A stretch of 64,000 nucleotides of DNA from NCBI RefSeq assembly GCF_025567625.1, contig NZ_JAOQJC010000022.1:1-64000 (forward strand), written 5' to 3'. The notes under the pieces are model-generated. The model saw nothing but the letters and a program-made list of their open reading frames with translations, searched no databases and was not told where the DNA came from. The translations under genes were made by a program, and so were the position numbers. Below are positions 26,690 through 35,068 of this stretch, piece after piece; within the stretch, counting starts at the first letter, position 1; the number at the start of each line of letters is the position of its first letter. The DNA is from Paenibacillus sp. J5C2022 (GTDB taxonomy: Bacteria > Bacillota > Bacilli > Paenibacillales > Paenibacillaceae).

Positions 26690-27580
26690 ATGAATACCAA
26701 GCCGTTAGAAGGAAAAATCGCATGGGTGGCAGGTGCAACGCGCGGTGCCGGCAGAGGAATCGCCACCAGCTTGGGCGAAGCGGGAGCGACGGTATATTGT
26801 TCGGGCAGAAGCATGCGCGGCAAGCCGTCCGATCTGAAACGGACCGAGACGATCGAGGAGACCGCAGAGCTTGTGACCTCCGTGGGAGGACAGGGCATCG
26901 CAGCCTATGCCGACCATACCGTGGAGCGTGACGTAGAGCTATTGCTCACCCGTATCCGCGAGGAGCAGGACGGGCGGCTGGACATACTGGTGAACAATAT
27001 ATGGGGCGGTGAATCGCTTATAGCATGGGGAACGCCGTTCTGGCAGCATGCCTTGCGAGACGGACTGCTGGTGCAGGAGCGGGCCGTGAAGGCGCATCTG
27101 ATCACCGCTCGATACGCTGCTCCGCTTATGATCGAACGCGGGAGTGGACTGATTGTCGAAGTAACGGACGGCATCGACTACCGTTACAGGGGCAATCTCT
27201 ACTACAGCCTGGCGAAGATCTCCGCCATTCACATGGCGGAAGCGATGGCGGAAGAGCTGAAGCCGTCCGGGGTCAGCGCACTCGCCGTATCGCCGGGCTT
27301 CCTCCGATCGGAGGAAATGCTGGATCACTTTGGCGTGACGGAAGCGAACTGGCGGGAGGCCGTTCATAGCGGGAAGCCGCAAGCCGAGCATTTCGGCCAA
27401 TCCGAGACGCCCCGCTTCGTAGGCAGAGGCATTGCGGCGCTGGCCTCCGATCCGGACCTCCTCAACCTGAGCGGACGCGTGCTGCCCAGTTGGGAGCTGT
27501 CCGACCGCTACGGCATCTCGGACATCGACGACCGCCGGCCTCATTGGGGCAATTACGCCAAGCAGCAAGGATTCTTATAG
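26690..27580 (+). CDS. Short-chain dehydrogenase/reductase
   Basis: This NAD(P)-dependent oxidoreductase of about 296 residues has a Rossmann fold: the cofactor motif GATRGAGRG (15-23), the structural VNNIWGG segment, and a YSLAKISAIH catalytic tyrosine/lysine pair. The family usually keeps a Ser/Thr in the strand before the tyrosine; here that strand reads GLIVEVTDGIDYRYRG. The start at 26690 follows AAGGAGAG; the frame is open to 26600 without a ribosome site. It is divergent from the WYL regulator, which likely controls it. The substrate is unknown. Confidence 0.9.
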   Translation: MNTKPLEGKIAWVAGATRGAGRGIATSLGEAGATVYCSGRSMRGKPSDLKRTETIEETAELVTSVGGQGIAAYADHTVERDVELLLTRIREEQDGRLDILVNNIWGGESLIAWGTPFWQHALRDGLLVQERAVKAHLITARYAAPLMIERGSGLIVEVTDGIDYRYRGNLYYSLAKISAIHMAEAMAEELKPSGVSALAVSPGFLRSEEMLDHFGVTEANWREAVHSGKPQAEHFGQSETPRFVGRGIAALASDPDLLNLSGRVLPSWELSDRYGISDIDDRRPHWGNYAKQQGFL

Positions 27581-27613
27581 TCTCTCTGGCTGTCGATTCG
27601 ACCGATGCAACCT

Positions 27614-28492
27614 TCATCCATTCACGATCTCGCCCCCGTTAATATGCAGGAATTGACCCGACATATAGCTGGAGTCGTCGCAGGCCAGATACACATAAGC
27701 CGCCGCCAGTTCGTGCGGCTGGCCTGCCCGTCCCATCGGCGTATCCGAGCCGAAGGTTGATACTTCCTGCGGATCGAACGAGGACGGGATAAGCGGCGTC
27801 CAGATCGGTCCGGGCGCTACGCCGTTCACCCGTATGCCCTGTCCCGCCAGATTGGCGGCCAGTGCGCGAGTGAATGACACGATCGCCCCCTTCGTCGCGG
27901 AATAATCGATAAGCGTGGGATTGCCTCTATAAGCCGTAATGGAGGCCGTATTGATGATTGCACTGGATGCCTTCAGATGCGGCATCGCCGCAGCGGTCAG
28001 ATAGAACATGCCGAACACATTGGTCCGGAACGTCTTCTGCAGCTGCTCCGCCGGAATATCCTCCAGCTTCTGGCGGACATGCTGCTCCGCCGCATTGTTG
28101 ACGACAATATCCAGTCTGCCGAATTGCCGGATCACCTTCTGGACGACATCCTTGCAGAAGGCTTCGTCACCGATATCCCCTGTCAGCAGCAAGCACTCGC
28201 CTCCCACGCTTCTTATGTGCGCTTCCGTCGCGCTTGCATCGACATCCTCGTCGACATATACAATCGCGACTGCAGCTCCCTCCTTGGCGTAAGCGATCGC
28301 TACCGCTCTGCCGATGCCGCTGTCGCCTCCCGTTATAATCGCCACCTTGCCCGCCAGCTTTCCTGCGGCTTTGTAGCTGTCGGACTCGAATATCGGCAGA
28401 GGCGTCATCTCCGCTTCGATTCCGGGTTGACGGCTCTGATTTTGCTGCGGGAATACTTCCCTCTTCTGACCCGATTGGCTTGTCATCCTCAT
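27614..28492 (-). CDS. SDR family oxidoreductase, YhdF/YhxC-like
   Basis: This 292-residue dehydrogenase has a longer N-terminus (QSGQKREVFPQQNQSRQPGI) typical of the general-stress SDR group exemplified by B. subtilis YhdF and YhxC. It has the cofactor motif TGGDSGIGRA, the NNAAEQH segment, the catalytic Ser in NTASITAY, the YSATKGA tyrosine/lysine pair, and the C-terminal GQFLHINGG. AAGGAGGG precedes two possible ATG starts, at 28492 and 28486. It converges with the preceding SDR gene. Its substrate is not known. Confidence 0.92.
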   Translation of the reverse strand: MRMTSQSGQKREVFPQQNQSRQPGIEAEMTPLPIFESDSYKAAGKLAGKVAIITGGDSGIGRAVAIAYAKEGAAVAIVYVDEDVDASATEAHIRSVGGECLLLTGDIGDEAFCKDVVQKVIRQFGRLDIVVNNAAEQHVRQKLEDIPAEQLQKTFRTNVFGMFYLTAAAMPHLKASSAIINTASITAYRGNPTLIDYSATKGAIVSFTRALAANLAGQGIRVNGVAPGPIWTPLIPSSFDPQEVSTFGSDTPMGRAGQPHELAAAYVYLACDDSSYMSGQFLHINGGEIVNG

Positions 28493-28505
28493 TGCCCTCC
28501 TTCAA

Positions 28506-29129
28506 GACTTGCTGATATGGAACAAAATCTCAATCTACTTTGCCCAAAAATGGCCATTCCATTCCTGATTGAGACAACTCCAATCATCCCGTCATCACCC
28601 TCAACGGGTGGCTGCGCTGAAGGACTGAATGGCCAAGCGTCCGGAGCACGAGCAATAACAAGGCCAAGCGGCGTGAAAGAAATAAGCCTTCAACTCTCGC
28701 GCTTCATACGGAGTTGGAGGCTTATTAGCTGAAGTTGGGGGCTGCTTAGCTGGATTTTGAGTAGTTATTATAGTAAAAAGTCCCATTCTAAACCCTGCAA
28801 GTGGAAAATGTACAGTTAAATCAGACATTATCACACGAAAGCTCGTCACTCAGCCAGATTAATAGCATAAAATCCAGTTCATTTGTCATAAGCAGGAGTA
28901 GTTCGATAAATTAATGGCATGAAATACAGTTAGATTAACCTCCCCCAGCTTCATTGCTTCATCCTATTTAAGCGTAAACGGCTATCGCCGTCCTACTCTC
29001 CTGCTGCACACGCCCCTTTTCGACGCTCCAGTGTATGATTCATTCATACACTAATACGGCTCGCATATGGCTAAACTCTAGCATCGGCTTTATAATTTCA
29101 TATCATCAAAAAACCCATAAAAGCCTGAA
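28506..29129. other. Gene-free stretch with a solo copy of the 51-bp repeat
   Basis: No supported gene. At about 29004-29066 there is a single diverged copy of the 51-bp repeat found in array at 35069-35475. Here its hairpin is longer (AGTGTATGA pairing with TCATACACT). Promoter signals for the SDR gene should lie near 28500-28600 but are not clear. Confidence 0.5.
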
Positions 29130-29174
29130 ACTGCACCCAAAATGTTAGATGATGTCTAACATTTTGGGTGCAGT
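29130..29174. repeat. Perfect 20-bp inverted repeat resembling IS3/IS150-group ends
   Basis: ACTGCACCCAAAATGTTAGA (29130-29149) and its exact complement (29155-29174) are separated by 5 bp. From memory, the ends of IS150-group IS3 elements begin TG-ACTGCACCC, and both arms show that pattern pointing outward, with TGAA and TTCA outside them. No transposase is present, so this would be a minimal pair of IS ends. It also lies just past the potassium channel gene and may act as its terminator. Confidence 0.55.
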
Positions 29175-29247
29175 TCAATAGCCCGGACGGCTCAATCTCC
29201 AACCTCTAAAATGCCAGTCCGCGGCAAATGCGAAAGCGTCAAACCGC

Positions 29248-30261
29248 TTACTTCGCCAATCGCTGATACGTATCCGAATCGCATATAATAAACAGCCGCG
29301 CTCCGGACGGAATACTCTCGCCAAGCTTCCGGTTAATGCTCAGATCGCCTCGGTCGGAGATAAGCGTCGCCCCTTGCTCCAACAGCCCACGGAACGCATC
29401 GCCGTACGTTTTCCAAGCGCGATTGACCGGAACTTCGTAGATGTCGTCGCCGTACTGTCTGCTCAGAAGCTGCCTAAGCACCTCCGAATTGCCCTCATGC
29501 AGCGCCGAGCGGACGGCAAGCCGCGATATCGCATCATGTGAGAGCACGAATTCGTTCACCTGCACATGATGGAAGTTGCGGATATGCTTCTCCTGCATAA
29601 TTTCAACCGTCGTGTGCACCTGCGGTGCAATCCGTTCCACGCTTGAAGCGATCAGCAGCGACTTGCCGTCGATAAGCGCCGATTCGTCAATACGGATGTC
29701 CGAGAAAATAATAGCCGACTTGGCCCGCTCAATCCCAGCCTTGGCCAGCACATCGTCCTCGGCGGGATCGCCGCTTACGAAATGTACCGTAGGCAGATGC
29801 TCCTGCGGGTGGCGGTTGCCTTCATCCACGATGACAATTTCACGTTTCGGCTGGCAGGACAAAATTTCCTCCACTGCGGTCTGCGCTTTTTTGCTCCAGT
29901 TAATAATGACAATATGGTCGCTGCCGGAATAGCTCAACTTGCCCGCACCTCTCTTCTTCTGAATTAACGCTATGGAATCAATAATTTTGCCGATTACCAA
30001 ACTAAGCATGCCGATACCGAATATATAGAGCAGCATCGTCCATACTTTGCCCGCCACTGTAGCGGGATAGAAGTCGCCGTAGCCCACTGTCGCCATCGTC
30101 GTAAGCACCCAGTATAGCGCGTTGAACCAGCTGCCGAACGTATCCGGCTCCAGCGCGTAAGAGATTGTGGCGCTCGAAAGCACGACCAGCACGATGATGA
30201 CGGCGATAGACAGCCTGCTCATCCTCATCAGCCTGGTCGAGATCAATCGAATAAAATGCAT
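29248..30261 (-). CDS. Two-helix potassium channel with RCK (TrkA-N) domain, YugO-like
   Basis: This 337-residue ion channel subunit has an N-terminal helix (residues 17-35), a pore helix and the potassium selectivity filter TVGYGD (58-63), a second helix (KVWTMLLYIFGIGMLSLVIG), then a cytoplasmic TrkA-N regulator-of-conductance domain from about 110 (HIVIINWSKKAQTAVEEIL). It opens or closes potassium flow in response to a bound ligand. Family relatives include B. subtilis YugO. It is read divergently from pspA. AAGGAGAAG precedes ATG. Channels of this type recur beside PspA/ATP-grasp ligase clusters, so it may work with the genes to its right. Confidence 0.92.
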   Translation of the reverse strand: MHFIRLISTRLMRMSRLSIAVIIVLVVLSSATISYALEPDTFGSWFNALYWVLTTMATVGYGDFYPATVAGKVWTMLLYIFGIGMLSLVIGKIIDSIALIQKKRGAGKLSYSGSDHIVIINWSKKAQTAVEEILSCQPKREIVIVDEGNRHPQEHLPTVHFVSGDPAEDDVLAKAGIERAKSAIIFSDIRIDESALIDGKSLLIASSVERIAPQVHTTVEIMQEKHIRNFHHVQVNEFVLSHDAISRLAVRSALHEGNSEVLRQLLSRQYGDDIYEVPVNRAWKTYGDAFRGLLEQGATLISDRGDLSINRKLGESIPSGARLFIICDSDTYQRLAK

Positions 30262-30351
30262 GATCGCTTCTCCTTTCTATCGCTCACCGAAACCAAATCA
30301 CGATAACTACGTAAAGTATAACATCCCTATGTTACAGGAGGTAATTTCTGA

Positions 30352-31020
30352 ATGTCACTATTTAAACGTTTGAGAGATCTGACCCTGTCCAATGTATACG
30401 CCTTGATCGAGAAAGCGGAAGATCCCATTAAGCTCACGGACCAGTATATCCGGGATATGACCGAAGACCTGGAGGATGCCGAGAAAGCTGTAGCGCAGCA
30501 AATCGCGCTGGAGAAGAAATTCAAGGCGCTCTATGAAGAGCAGGAAGCGTTATTCCAGAAGCGTGCGGAGCAAGCGCAAATCGCTGCCCAGGAACAGAAT
30601 ATCGATCTTGCCCGCCGCGTCCTGGAAGACAAGCAGGCAGTAGAGAAGAAGATGATTGAATACAAGGAAGCCTATTCCGAGAATCAATTGCTGGCGAATA
30701 ATCTTCGGGCCAAACTGGACGAGATGCGCAAGCAGCTGGAAGAGATGAAGAACAAGCGCGACACGCTCGTCGCACGCTATCAAGCCGCCAAGACGCAGAC
30801 GCAGATCAATAAAACGATGTCCGGCTTCGGCTCCGGCACAGCGGCCGCCGGCATGAAGCGGATGGAGGATAAAATGCGCCAGGCCGAAGCGATGGCGGAA
30901 GCCAGCAACGATCTTGCCGCTTCCAAAGGCAAATCCATCGACGAGGAGTTCGCATCCAGAAGCGGCAATAAGGCCGTTGAAGACGAGCTTGCCGCACTGA
31001 TGAAACAATATGAGAAGTAG
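30352..31020 (+). CDS. PspA/IM30 family membrane-stress protein
   Basis: This 222-residue protein is almost entirely coiled coil, with the short amphipathic N-terminus (MSLFKRLRDLTLSNVYALIE) that binds membranes. PspA proteins are ESCRT-III-like: they polymerise on damaged membrane and limit leakage. It has a good ACAGGAGG site. The DUF4178 gene follows 8 nt later and also begins MSLFKR, so the two form an operon. The convergent operon to the right encodes DUF350 and the ATP-grasp enzyme that usually accompany this PspA type. Confidence 0.93.
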   Translation: MSLFKRLRDLTLSNVYALIEKAEDPIKLTDQYIRDMTEDLEDAEKAVAQQIALEKKFKALYEEQEALFQKRAEQAQIAAQEQNIDLARRVLEDKQAVEKKMIEYKEAYSENQLLANNLRAKLDEMRKQLEEMKNKRDTLVARYQAAKTQTQINKTMSGFGSGTAAAGMKRMEDKMRQAEAMAEASNDLAASKGKSIDEEFASRSGNKAVEDELAALMKQYEK

Positions 31021-31028
31021 GGACAGCG

Positions 31029-31541
31029 ATGAGTCTGTTTAAACGCATTCGCAATATCATGAAGAAGCCTGAGCCTCCACCGGAAGAGAAGAGCATCTTC
31101 ACCATCGGACCCGGAGACATATGCGAAGTGTCCTTAACGCTCTATACCGTATCCGGCCGGACTGTTAACACGCGTCGCGGCACCATCATGCTTACGTTGC
31201 AGGACGGCGCCGCAACCCGCTATCTGCTCATTGAGAACCGGGCGAGCACGCAATATGCTCTGTATGCCGCAATAGACGGACGGCTCGATTCTATCCATGA
31301 GGTGCCTGTTCAGCTGGAGCTGGACGGGCGCATGTACCATATGGAAGAGCAATATGCCGGACATATCGCCACGACGGGCAATACGCCGTTCATGCAAGGC
31401 GGCGAGCAGTCCGTCTGGCAGTATCAATCCGACGATCGGAAGCTGCTGCGCATCGAATGGCTGGATGGCCGCTTCATGCTCTATGAAGGCGACAGCATCA
31501 TTCCGGCCGACGTTCATGTGCTCCGGGGCGGAACAAGTTAA
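31029..31541 (+). CDS. DUF4178-like protein
   Basis: This 170-residue protein starts MSLFKRIRNIMKKPEPPPEE, repeating the PspA N-terminus, followed by beta-rich sequence (CEVSLTLYTVSGRTVNTRRG; RYLLIENRASTQYALYAAID; QSVWQYQSDDRKLLRIEWLD). This is the pattern of DUF4178 proteins, which have no established activity and occur next to PspA, DUF350 and glutathionylspermidine-synthase-like genes. No signal peptide or membrane segment is seen. It is the second gene of a two-gene operon and ends in a strong bidirectional terminator. Confidence 0.75.
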   Translation: MSLFKRIRNIMKKPEPPPEEKSIFTIGPGDICEVSLTLYTVSGRTVNTRRGTIMLTLQDGAATRYLLIENRASTQYALYAAIDGRLDSIHEVPVQLELDGRMYHMEEQYAGHIATTGNTPFMQGGEQSVWQYQSDDRKLLRIEWLDGRFMLYEGDSIIPADVHVLRGGTS

Positions 31542-31552
31542 TTCGCCCGCGC

Positions 31553-31591
31553 AAAAAGGCTGAGCTTGAGCAATCAAGCTTCAGCCTTTTT
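31553..31591. terminator. Bidirectional terminator between convergent operons
   Basis: AAAAAGGCTGAGCTTGA pairs with TCAAGCTTCAGCCTTTTT around a GCAA loop, with one bulged T. T runs on both strands make it work for the pspA-DUF4178 operon and for the DUF350 operon. Confidence 0.88.
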
Positions 31592-31598
31592 CATTTGG

Positions 31599-32000
31599 TT
31601 AAATAATGAGGCTGCTGATCGCAAATGCGAAGCCGACATAGACAGCGAACAGCATCATTCCTACAGCAGTGTTGCCTTTAATGAGCTGATCCGATATTTT
31701 GAAGCCCGGCGTCACCAGATCAAAGATGAAGTAGGCCGCCAGCAAGCATACGTAGCCGATGGCGAACCAGAGCATCATAAACCAGATGGATGAATTCGTA
31801 TAAGCCGCCACGCCCAATATAATGGCGGTAGACATAAACTTGCCGCCAAGCGCCAGCCCCACAGCGACATTGCCCTTCTTCAGCTCTTCCATGTCCTTGA
31901 ACGGCGTAATGAGATTGAATATGATCATGCCGAGCAATTGAAGCAAAATAATGACTGCCACACTGACTATAATATTAACGACTACCGTCAATTCGCCCAC
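31599..32000 (-). CDS. DUF350 (YjfL-like) membrane protein
   Basis: This 133-residue protein with four membrane helices is built from two similar halves, each with a KxGNxAVGxxL motif (LKKGNVAVGLALGG and IKGNTAVGMMLFA). That internal duplication is typical of DUF350/YjfL. The function is unknown; it travels with PspA and a glutathionylspermidine-synthase-like enzyme in many bacteria. GTG at 32000 overlaps the end of the DUF4247-like gene; a TTG at 31991, better spaced from GGGGGTGG, is an alternative. It is the last gene of the operon. Confidence 0.87.
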   Translation of the reverse strand: MGELTVVVNIIVSVAVIILLQLLGMIIFNLITPFKDMEELKKGNVAVGLALGGKFMSTAIILGVAAYTNSSIWFMMLWFAIGYVCLLAAYFIFDLVTPGFKISDQLIKGNTAVGMMLFAVYVGFAFAISSLII

Positions 32001-32665
32001 CCCCGAAATTTCGCATACGCCAAGTCATAATCGGCAAAATCGTGTACTTCCTCCAAATGCACATCTACCGTTTTTTTCTTCTCAAAATCCGTATATCTGG
32101 CATCGTCGATCGGCTGCTTGATCTGGTTGCCGGAAGGAAGCTCCACAACCGCGAAGTTGCGCGTCTCGCCCTTGTACTCCGTCTTGTATACGCCAACCAG
32201 ATCGACTTGCGTCGTTACCGCTACCTTCAATTGCTCCAAATCTCCCTTGGCGGCCGTCTCGTCCTTGAAGGATTTGAGGGAGCGCCATGCCGACAGTCTG
32301 ATCTCATTGCGATTATCGGCACCGGTTACCAGCTCCGCATCCATAAATTGCAATATCCACACTTTATCTCCCGTCGCATAATTCCCGTCATTGGGCATTA
32401 GCTCGTTGTTCGGCAGCAGTGTCATATCGCTTCCGATCAGGTCGCCCACCGTCCCCTCCATGATACGGTAATCCCAAGGCACCCGTACCGCCTCATTGAC
32501 CGGCTTGGAAGATACAGTGTCGGTGGTATACGCACTGGAGCCTTCAAATACGGAAGGATAATTGCTGCCGCAGCCCGCAAGCACCAGCATCAAGCTGATC
32601 GCGCCAGCCAGCCACACGGCTCTGCTCCGCTTCCGGCTTAATCCCCATCGTCTCGTCATTCGCAA
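31988..32665 (-). CDS. DUF4247-like lipoprotein
   Basis: This 225-residue probable lipoprotein has an Arg-rich N-terminus, a hydrophobic stretch and the lipobox LAGC (AGAISLMLVLAGCGSNY), so it should be anchored outside the membrane. The body resembles DUF4247 proteins (VGDLIGSDMTLLPNNELMPN), with no known activity. It starts at TTG directly after the TAA of the ATP-grasp gene, six to eight nt past AGGAGTG. The next gene, DUF350, overlaps its end by 13 nt. Tight packing shows one operon. Confidence 0.7.
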   Translation of the reverse strand: MRMTRRWGLSRKRSRAVWLAGAISLMLVLAGCGSNYPSVFEGSSAYTTDTVSSKPVNEAVRVPWDYRIMEGTVGDLIGSDMTLLPNNELMPNDGNYATGDKVWILQFMDAELVTGADNRNEIRLSAWRSLKSFKDETAAKGDLEQLKVAVTTQVDLVGVYKTEYKGETRNFAVVELPSGNQIKQPIDDARYTDFEKKKTVDVHLEEVHDFADYDLAYAKFRGWAN

Positions 32666-33862
32666 TTAATTCACTCCTATCGCTATAAAGTGGCTTGTGT
32701 TCCCGGTAATCAAGCCTCCTGCACGGCCCAGCAGGCCGCACGGCTGCCCGTTAATGACGAACATGCCGGTGAGCAGACGAAGCTCTCCCACTGGCGTAAC
32801 AATCCTCGCGAGCTCTGCACGCTTCTGATAGACGGTCGGGAACAGCGTGCTCGTATCGAATCCGTCGCGGTCTTCCAGCTCCAGCTCTCCGGAGGCGTCG
32901 TACAGGCGGACCGAACCGCCCTCGCGTCCGAACATCGACTTCGACACGAAGCTGCCCTGGAATACCGGCTTGTTGTAAGCGGGAAGCATATACTTGACAA
33001 TCGCTTCGCGCTCTTCTTCCGTATACAGCTGGCCAAGCTCGTACAGCCCCCATATGACTGCCATCAGCCCCTTGGACTGCAGCAATATGCTGGCTGGCGG
33101 ATTGAACAGCTTCAGATTGCCCGACTCCACAGCGTAGGCCAGCGCATCGCCGCCGTCGTCAACCGCCATCCACTCCTTCGGGTAGAGCGCGAACATGCTG
33201 TGAATCGCTTCGCCTTGCCCATCCCGCAATATCCCTTCATCGACGTACAGCTCCAGGCAGTCCCTGCACAGAATATCCAGGCCGCTATGCCGCACCAGCG
33301 CTTCAATCGTTCCGGAGTCCTCCATATGCTCGCCGTAGGCGACGCAGGCAGCGACCTGCGGCCGCTCTTCGCCCCATGCCGCGGCTATATGCTCCTTCAT
33401 GGCCACATTAGGCGAGTCAATTCCCGCTTCCTCGCACAGCCAAGGCGTAGCGATCGCAGACTCCACATAGCCTGTCGGCGTGTCCGCATTCAGCTCAAGC
33501 AGCTTGATGACGCCATCGCCGGATACCGCGAAGTCGAACCGGGCGTAACGGCTAATGCAGTCCTCTTCCGGCAGCTCCATATCGTCGACCATCGGCCATA
33601 GAATCTCCGGTATGCCAATCAGATCATATAGCCCGTGATTGCGATGAACATACCGGGCTGCACGGTGAAATACCTTCCACAGCATTGCGGAAGCCAGCCG
33701 AAGCTCTTCGTAGCACGCTCTGTCCATTCCCACGACGGCATCAATCCAGTATTCTTCTTCCTCCAGATTGGCCCATGTGAAGCCCATTCCGGCCAGCGCT
33801 TCAACCCGCTCCTCCCGGTCCGGCTGCGGTTCGGTCAGGATACGGAATACATCTCCGCTCAT
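32666..33862 (-). CDS. Glutathionylspermidine-synthase-like ATP-grasp ligase (YjfC/YgiC type)
   Basis: This 398-residue protein matches the C-terminal synthetase domain of glutathionylspermidine synthase. It has an ATP-grasp fold that forms amide bonds from ATP, a carboxylate and an amine. Family motifs are RFDFAVSGDGVIKLLELNAD-TPT, KPVFQGSFVSKSMFGREGGS and LLGRAGGLITGNTSHFIAIG. It lacks the amidase half, as do YjfC and YgiC. The true substrates are unknown. Its ATG overlaps the stop of the Ser/Gly-rich protein gene (ATGA). Published genome-context work on amidoligases proposed that such enzymes modify peptides or proteins at the envelope together with PspA and DUF350 partners. Confidence 0.88.
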   Translation of the reverse strand: MSGDVFRILTEPQPDREERVEALAGMGFTWANLEEEEYWIDAVVGMDRACYEELRLASAMLWKVFHRAARYVHRNHGLYDLIGIPEILWPMVDDMELPEEDCISRYARFDFAVSGDGVIKLLELNADTPTGYVESAIATPWLCEEAGIDSPNVAMKEHIAAAWGEERPQVAACVAYGEHMEDSGTIEALVRHSGLDILCRDCLELYVDEGILRDGQGEAIHSMFALYPKEWMAVDDGGDALAYAVESGNLKLFNPPASILLQSKGLMAVIWGLYELGQLYTEEEREAIVKYMLPAYNKPVFQGSFVSKSMFGREGGSVRLYDASGELELEDRDGFDTSTLFPTVYQKRAELARIVTPVGELRLLTGMFVINGQPCGLLGRAGGLITGNTSHFIAIGVN

Positions 33863-34593
33863 CCTCCGAACCCGCTGCTTCTGCCGGAGCTGGTCGAGCT
33901 GCTTTTGCTGGAACCGGATGAGCTAACGCTGCTGCTCTTGCTGCCGGATGTGCCGGATGTGCCGGAGGAGCTTATCCCGCTCGATTTGCCGCCAATGCCG
34001 CCCGGCTGAGACGAAGTCGATCTTCTCGTCACCGAGCCTGTCGTCGTGGACGTCTTCGGCCGCACGGAGGTACCGGCGACTTGCTTGTTCTGGAACATAT
34101 CGCTCGTATAGGTCTTCGGTTGATACGACTGCTTCGACTTCGAATAATACGACTTCGTATAGTAAGCCGGACGCTTGCTGTACCAGCCCTTGGACGAGTA
34201 GCTGGACCCGGCGTTGAACAACAGGTGATACAGAAGCAGATCATCCCAGCCGAAGCCGGATTCGTAATGATGGATTACTGTTGTATCTCCGGACCCGGAA
34301 CCGGCCCCTTCTCCCTCTTCTTGCTTTACTGCAAGGCTTTCGGGCGTGATCGGCAGGCTCCAATCCACTTTGGCATCGTAGTACTTCTTCACATCTTCCG
34401 TCGACCAGGACACCAGCTTCGGCTGCTCATCGGAGCTGCCGGCGGTACCGCTTGTCGCCATGGCGCCAGTGCTGAACACCGCATTGGCCAGCAAGGCGAT
34501 GCCGAGCGATGTAGACAACACTTTCAGCGGCTTGCCGTCTTCAGCGAACAGCTTGGGCGAAGCCGGTTTATTCTTTCTCTGCTCTTGAGTCAA
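33859..34593 (-). CDS. Ser/Gly/Tyr-rich exported or membrane-anchored protein
   Basis: This 244-residue protein has one hydrophobic segment (LSTSLGIALLANAVFSTGAM, about residues 27-46), an acidic middle, a DDLLLYHLLFNAG motif, a Tyr/Lys-rich stretch (SKRPAYYTKSYYSKSKQS) and a Ser/Gly/Thr-rich tail ending in GFGG. The layout recalls the DUF1190/YgiB-type proteins encoded beside YgiC-like ligases, though I cannot assign the family firmly. As the gene is coupled to the ligase by ATGA overlap, it is a reasonable candidate for the ligase target; that is inference. It starts at TTG after GGGAGGAA. Confidence 0.7.
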   Translation of the reverse strand: MTQEQRKNKPASPKLFAEDGKPLKVLSTSLGIALLANAVFSTGAMATSGTAGSSDEQPKLVSWSTEDVKKYYDAKVDWSLPITPESLAVKQEEGEGAGSGSGDTTVIHHYESGFGWDDLLLYHLLFNAGSSYSSKGWYSKRPAYYTKSYYSKSKQSYQPKTYTSDMFQNKQVAGTSVRPKTSTTTGSVTRRSTSSQPGGIGGKSSGISSSGTSGTSGSKSSSVSSSGSSKSSSTSSGRSSGFGG

Positions 34594-34619
34594 GCTGCAT
34601 TCCTCCCTCTCTTGTACAA

Positions 34620-34838
34620 CTAGCCATCATGCTTCATCTTCACAAGCAGAAGCTCGAGCCTCTCCAGGTCGACATTCAGCCTGCCTTCAATTGTCTCATA
34701 TTCTTGATTGCCCACAACCAGATAATTGACATGCTCCAGAGAAGACACCATATTCATGCTCCAACGGCGCGTTTCTATCTCCTTCAGCTCGCCCCCGGGG
34801 AGCTTCTCAATCAGTACAACATTCAAGCCTTGATCCAT
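34620..34838 (-). CDS. Small hypothetical protein heading the ATP-grasp operon
   Basis: This 72-residue soluble protein is not recognised. It has alternating charged and hydrophobic residues (MDQGLNVVLIEKLPGGELKE) and no membrane segment. It has a strong GAGGAGG site and lies 26 nt before the Ser/Gly-rich gene, so it is a real gene and probably first in the operon. Confidence 0.65.
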   Translation of the reverse strand: MDQGLNVVLIEKLPGGELKEIETRRWSMNMVSSLEHVNYLVVGNQEYETIEGRLNVDLERLELLLVKMKHDG

Positions 34839-35068
34839 TGCAGTCTACCTCCTCTCCGAGCACATTCATATTTTTAGATTATACCTTAATACGGTCCGAT
34901 GCGGCATATGTTCCATGTAATTGGAAAAAGAAGGGGAAACAAATAATCCCACAATGTGAGACTTTGCTACGAAGCTTACTGGGGCTTTGCGGGGGCACCG
35001 CTCCAACCGAGGTCACATCGCCTGCAGACCGCCATTCGCCCACTTTCCTACCTCCAACCGAGGTCACA
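34839..35068. other. Gene-free stretch with a dispersed repeat fragment
   Basis: No supported gene. CCCACAATGTGAGAC (34948-34962) and CGAAGCTTACTGGGG (34970-34984) match segments at 62228-62242 and 62418-62432, where the same two parts lie about 175 bp apart. GCTCCAACCGAGGTCACA-like sequence also occurs twice (near 35001 and 35053). Confidence 0.45.
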
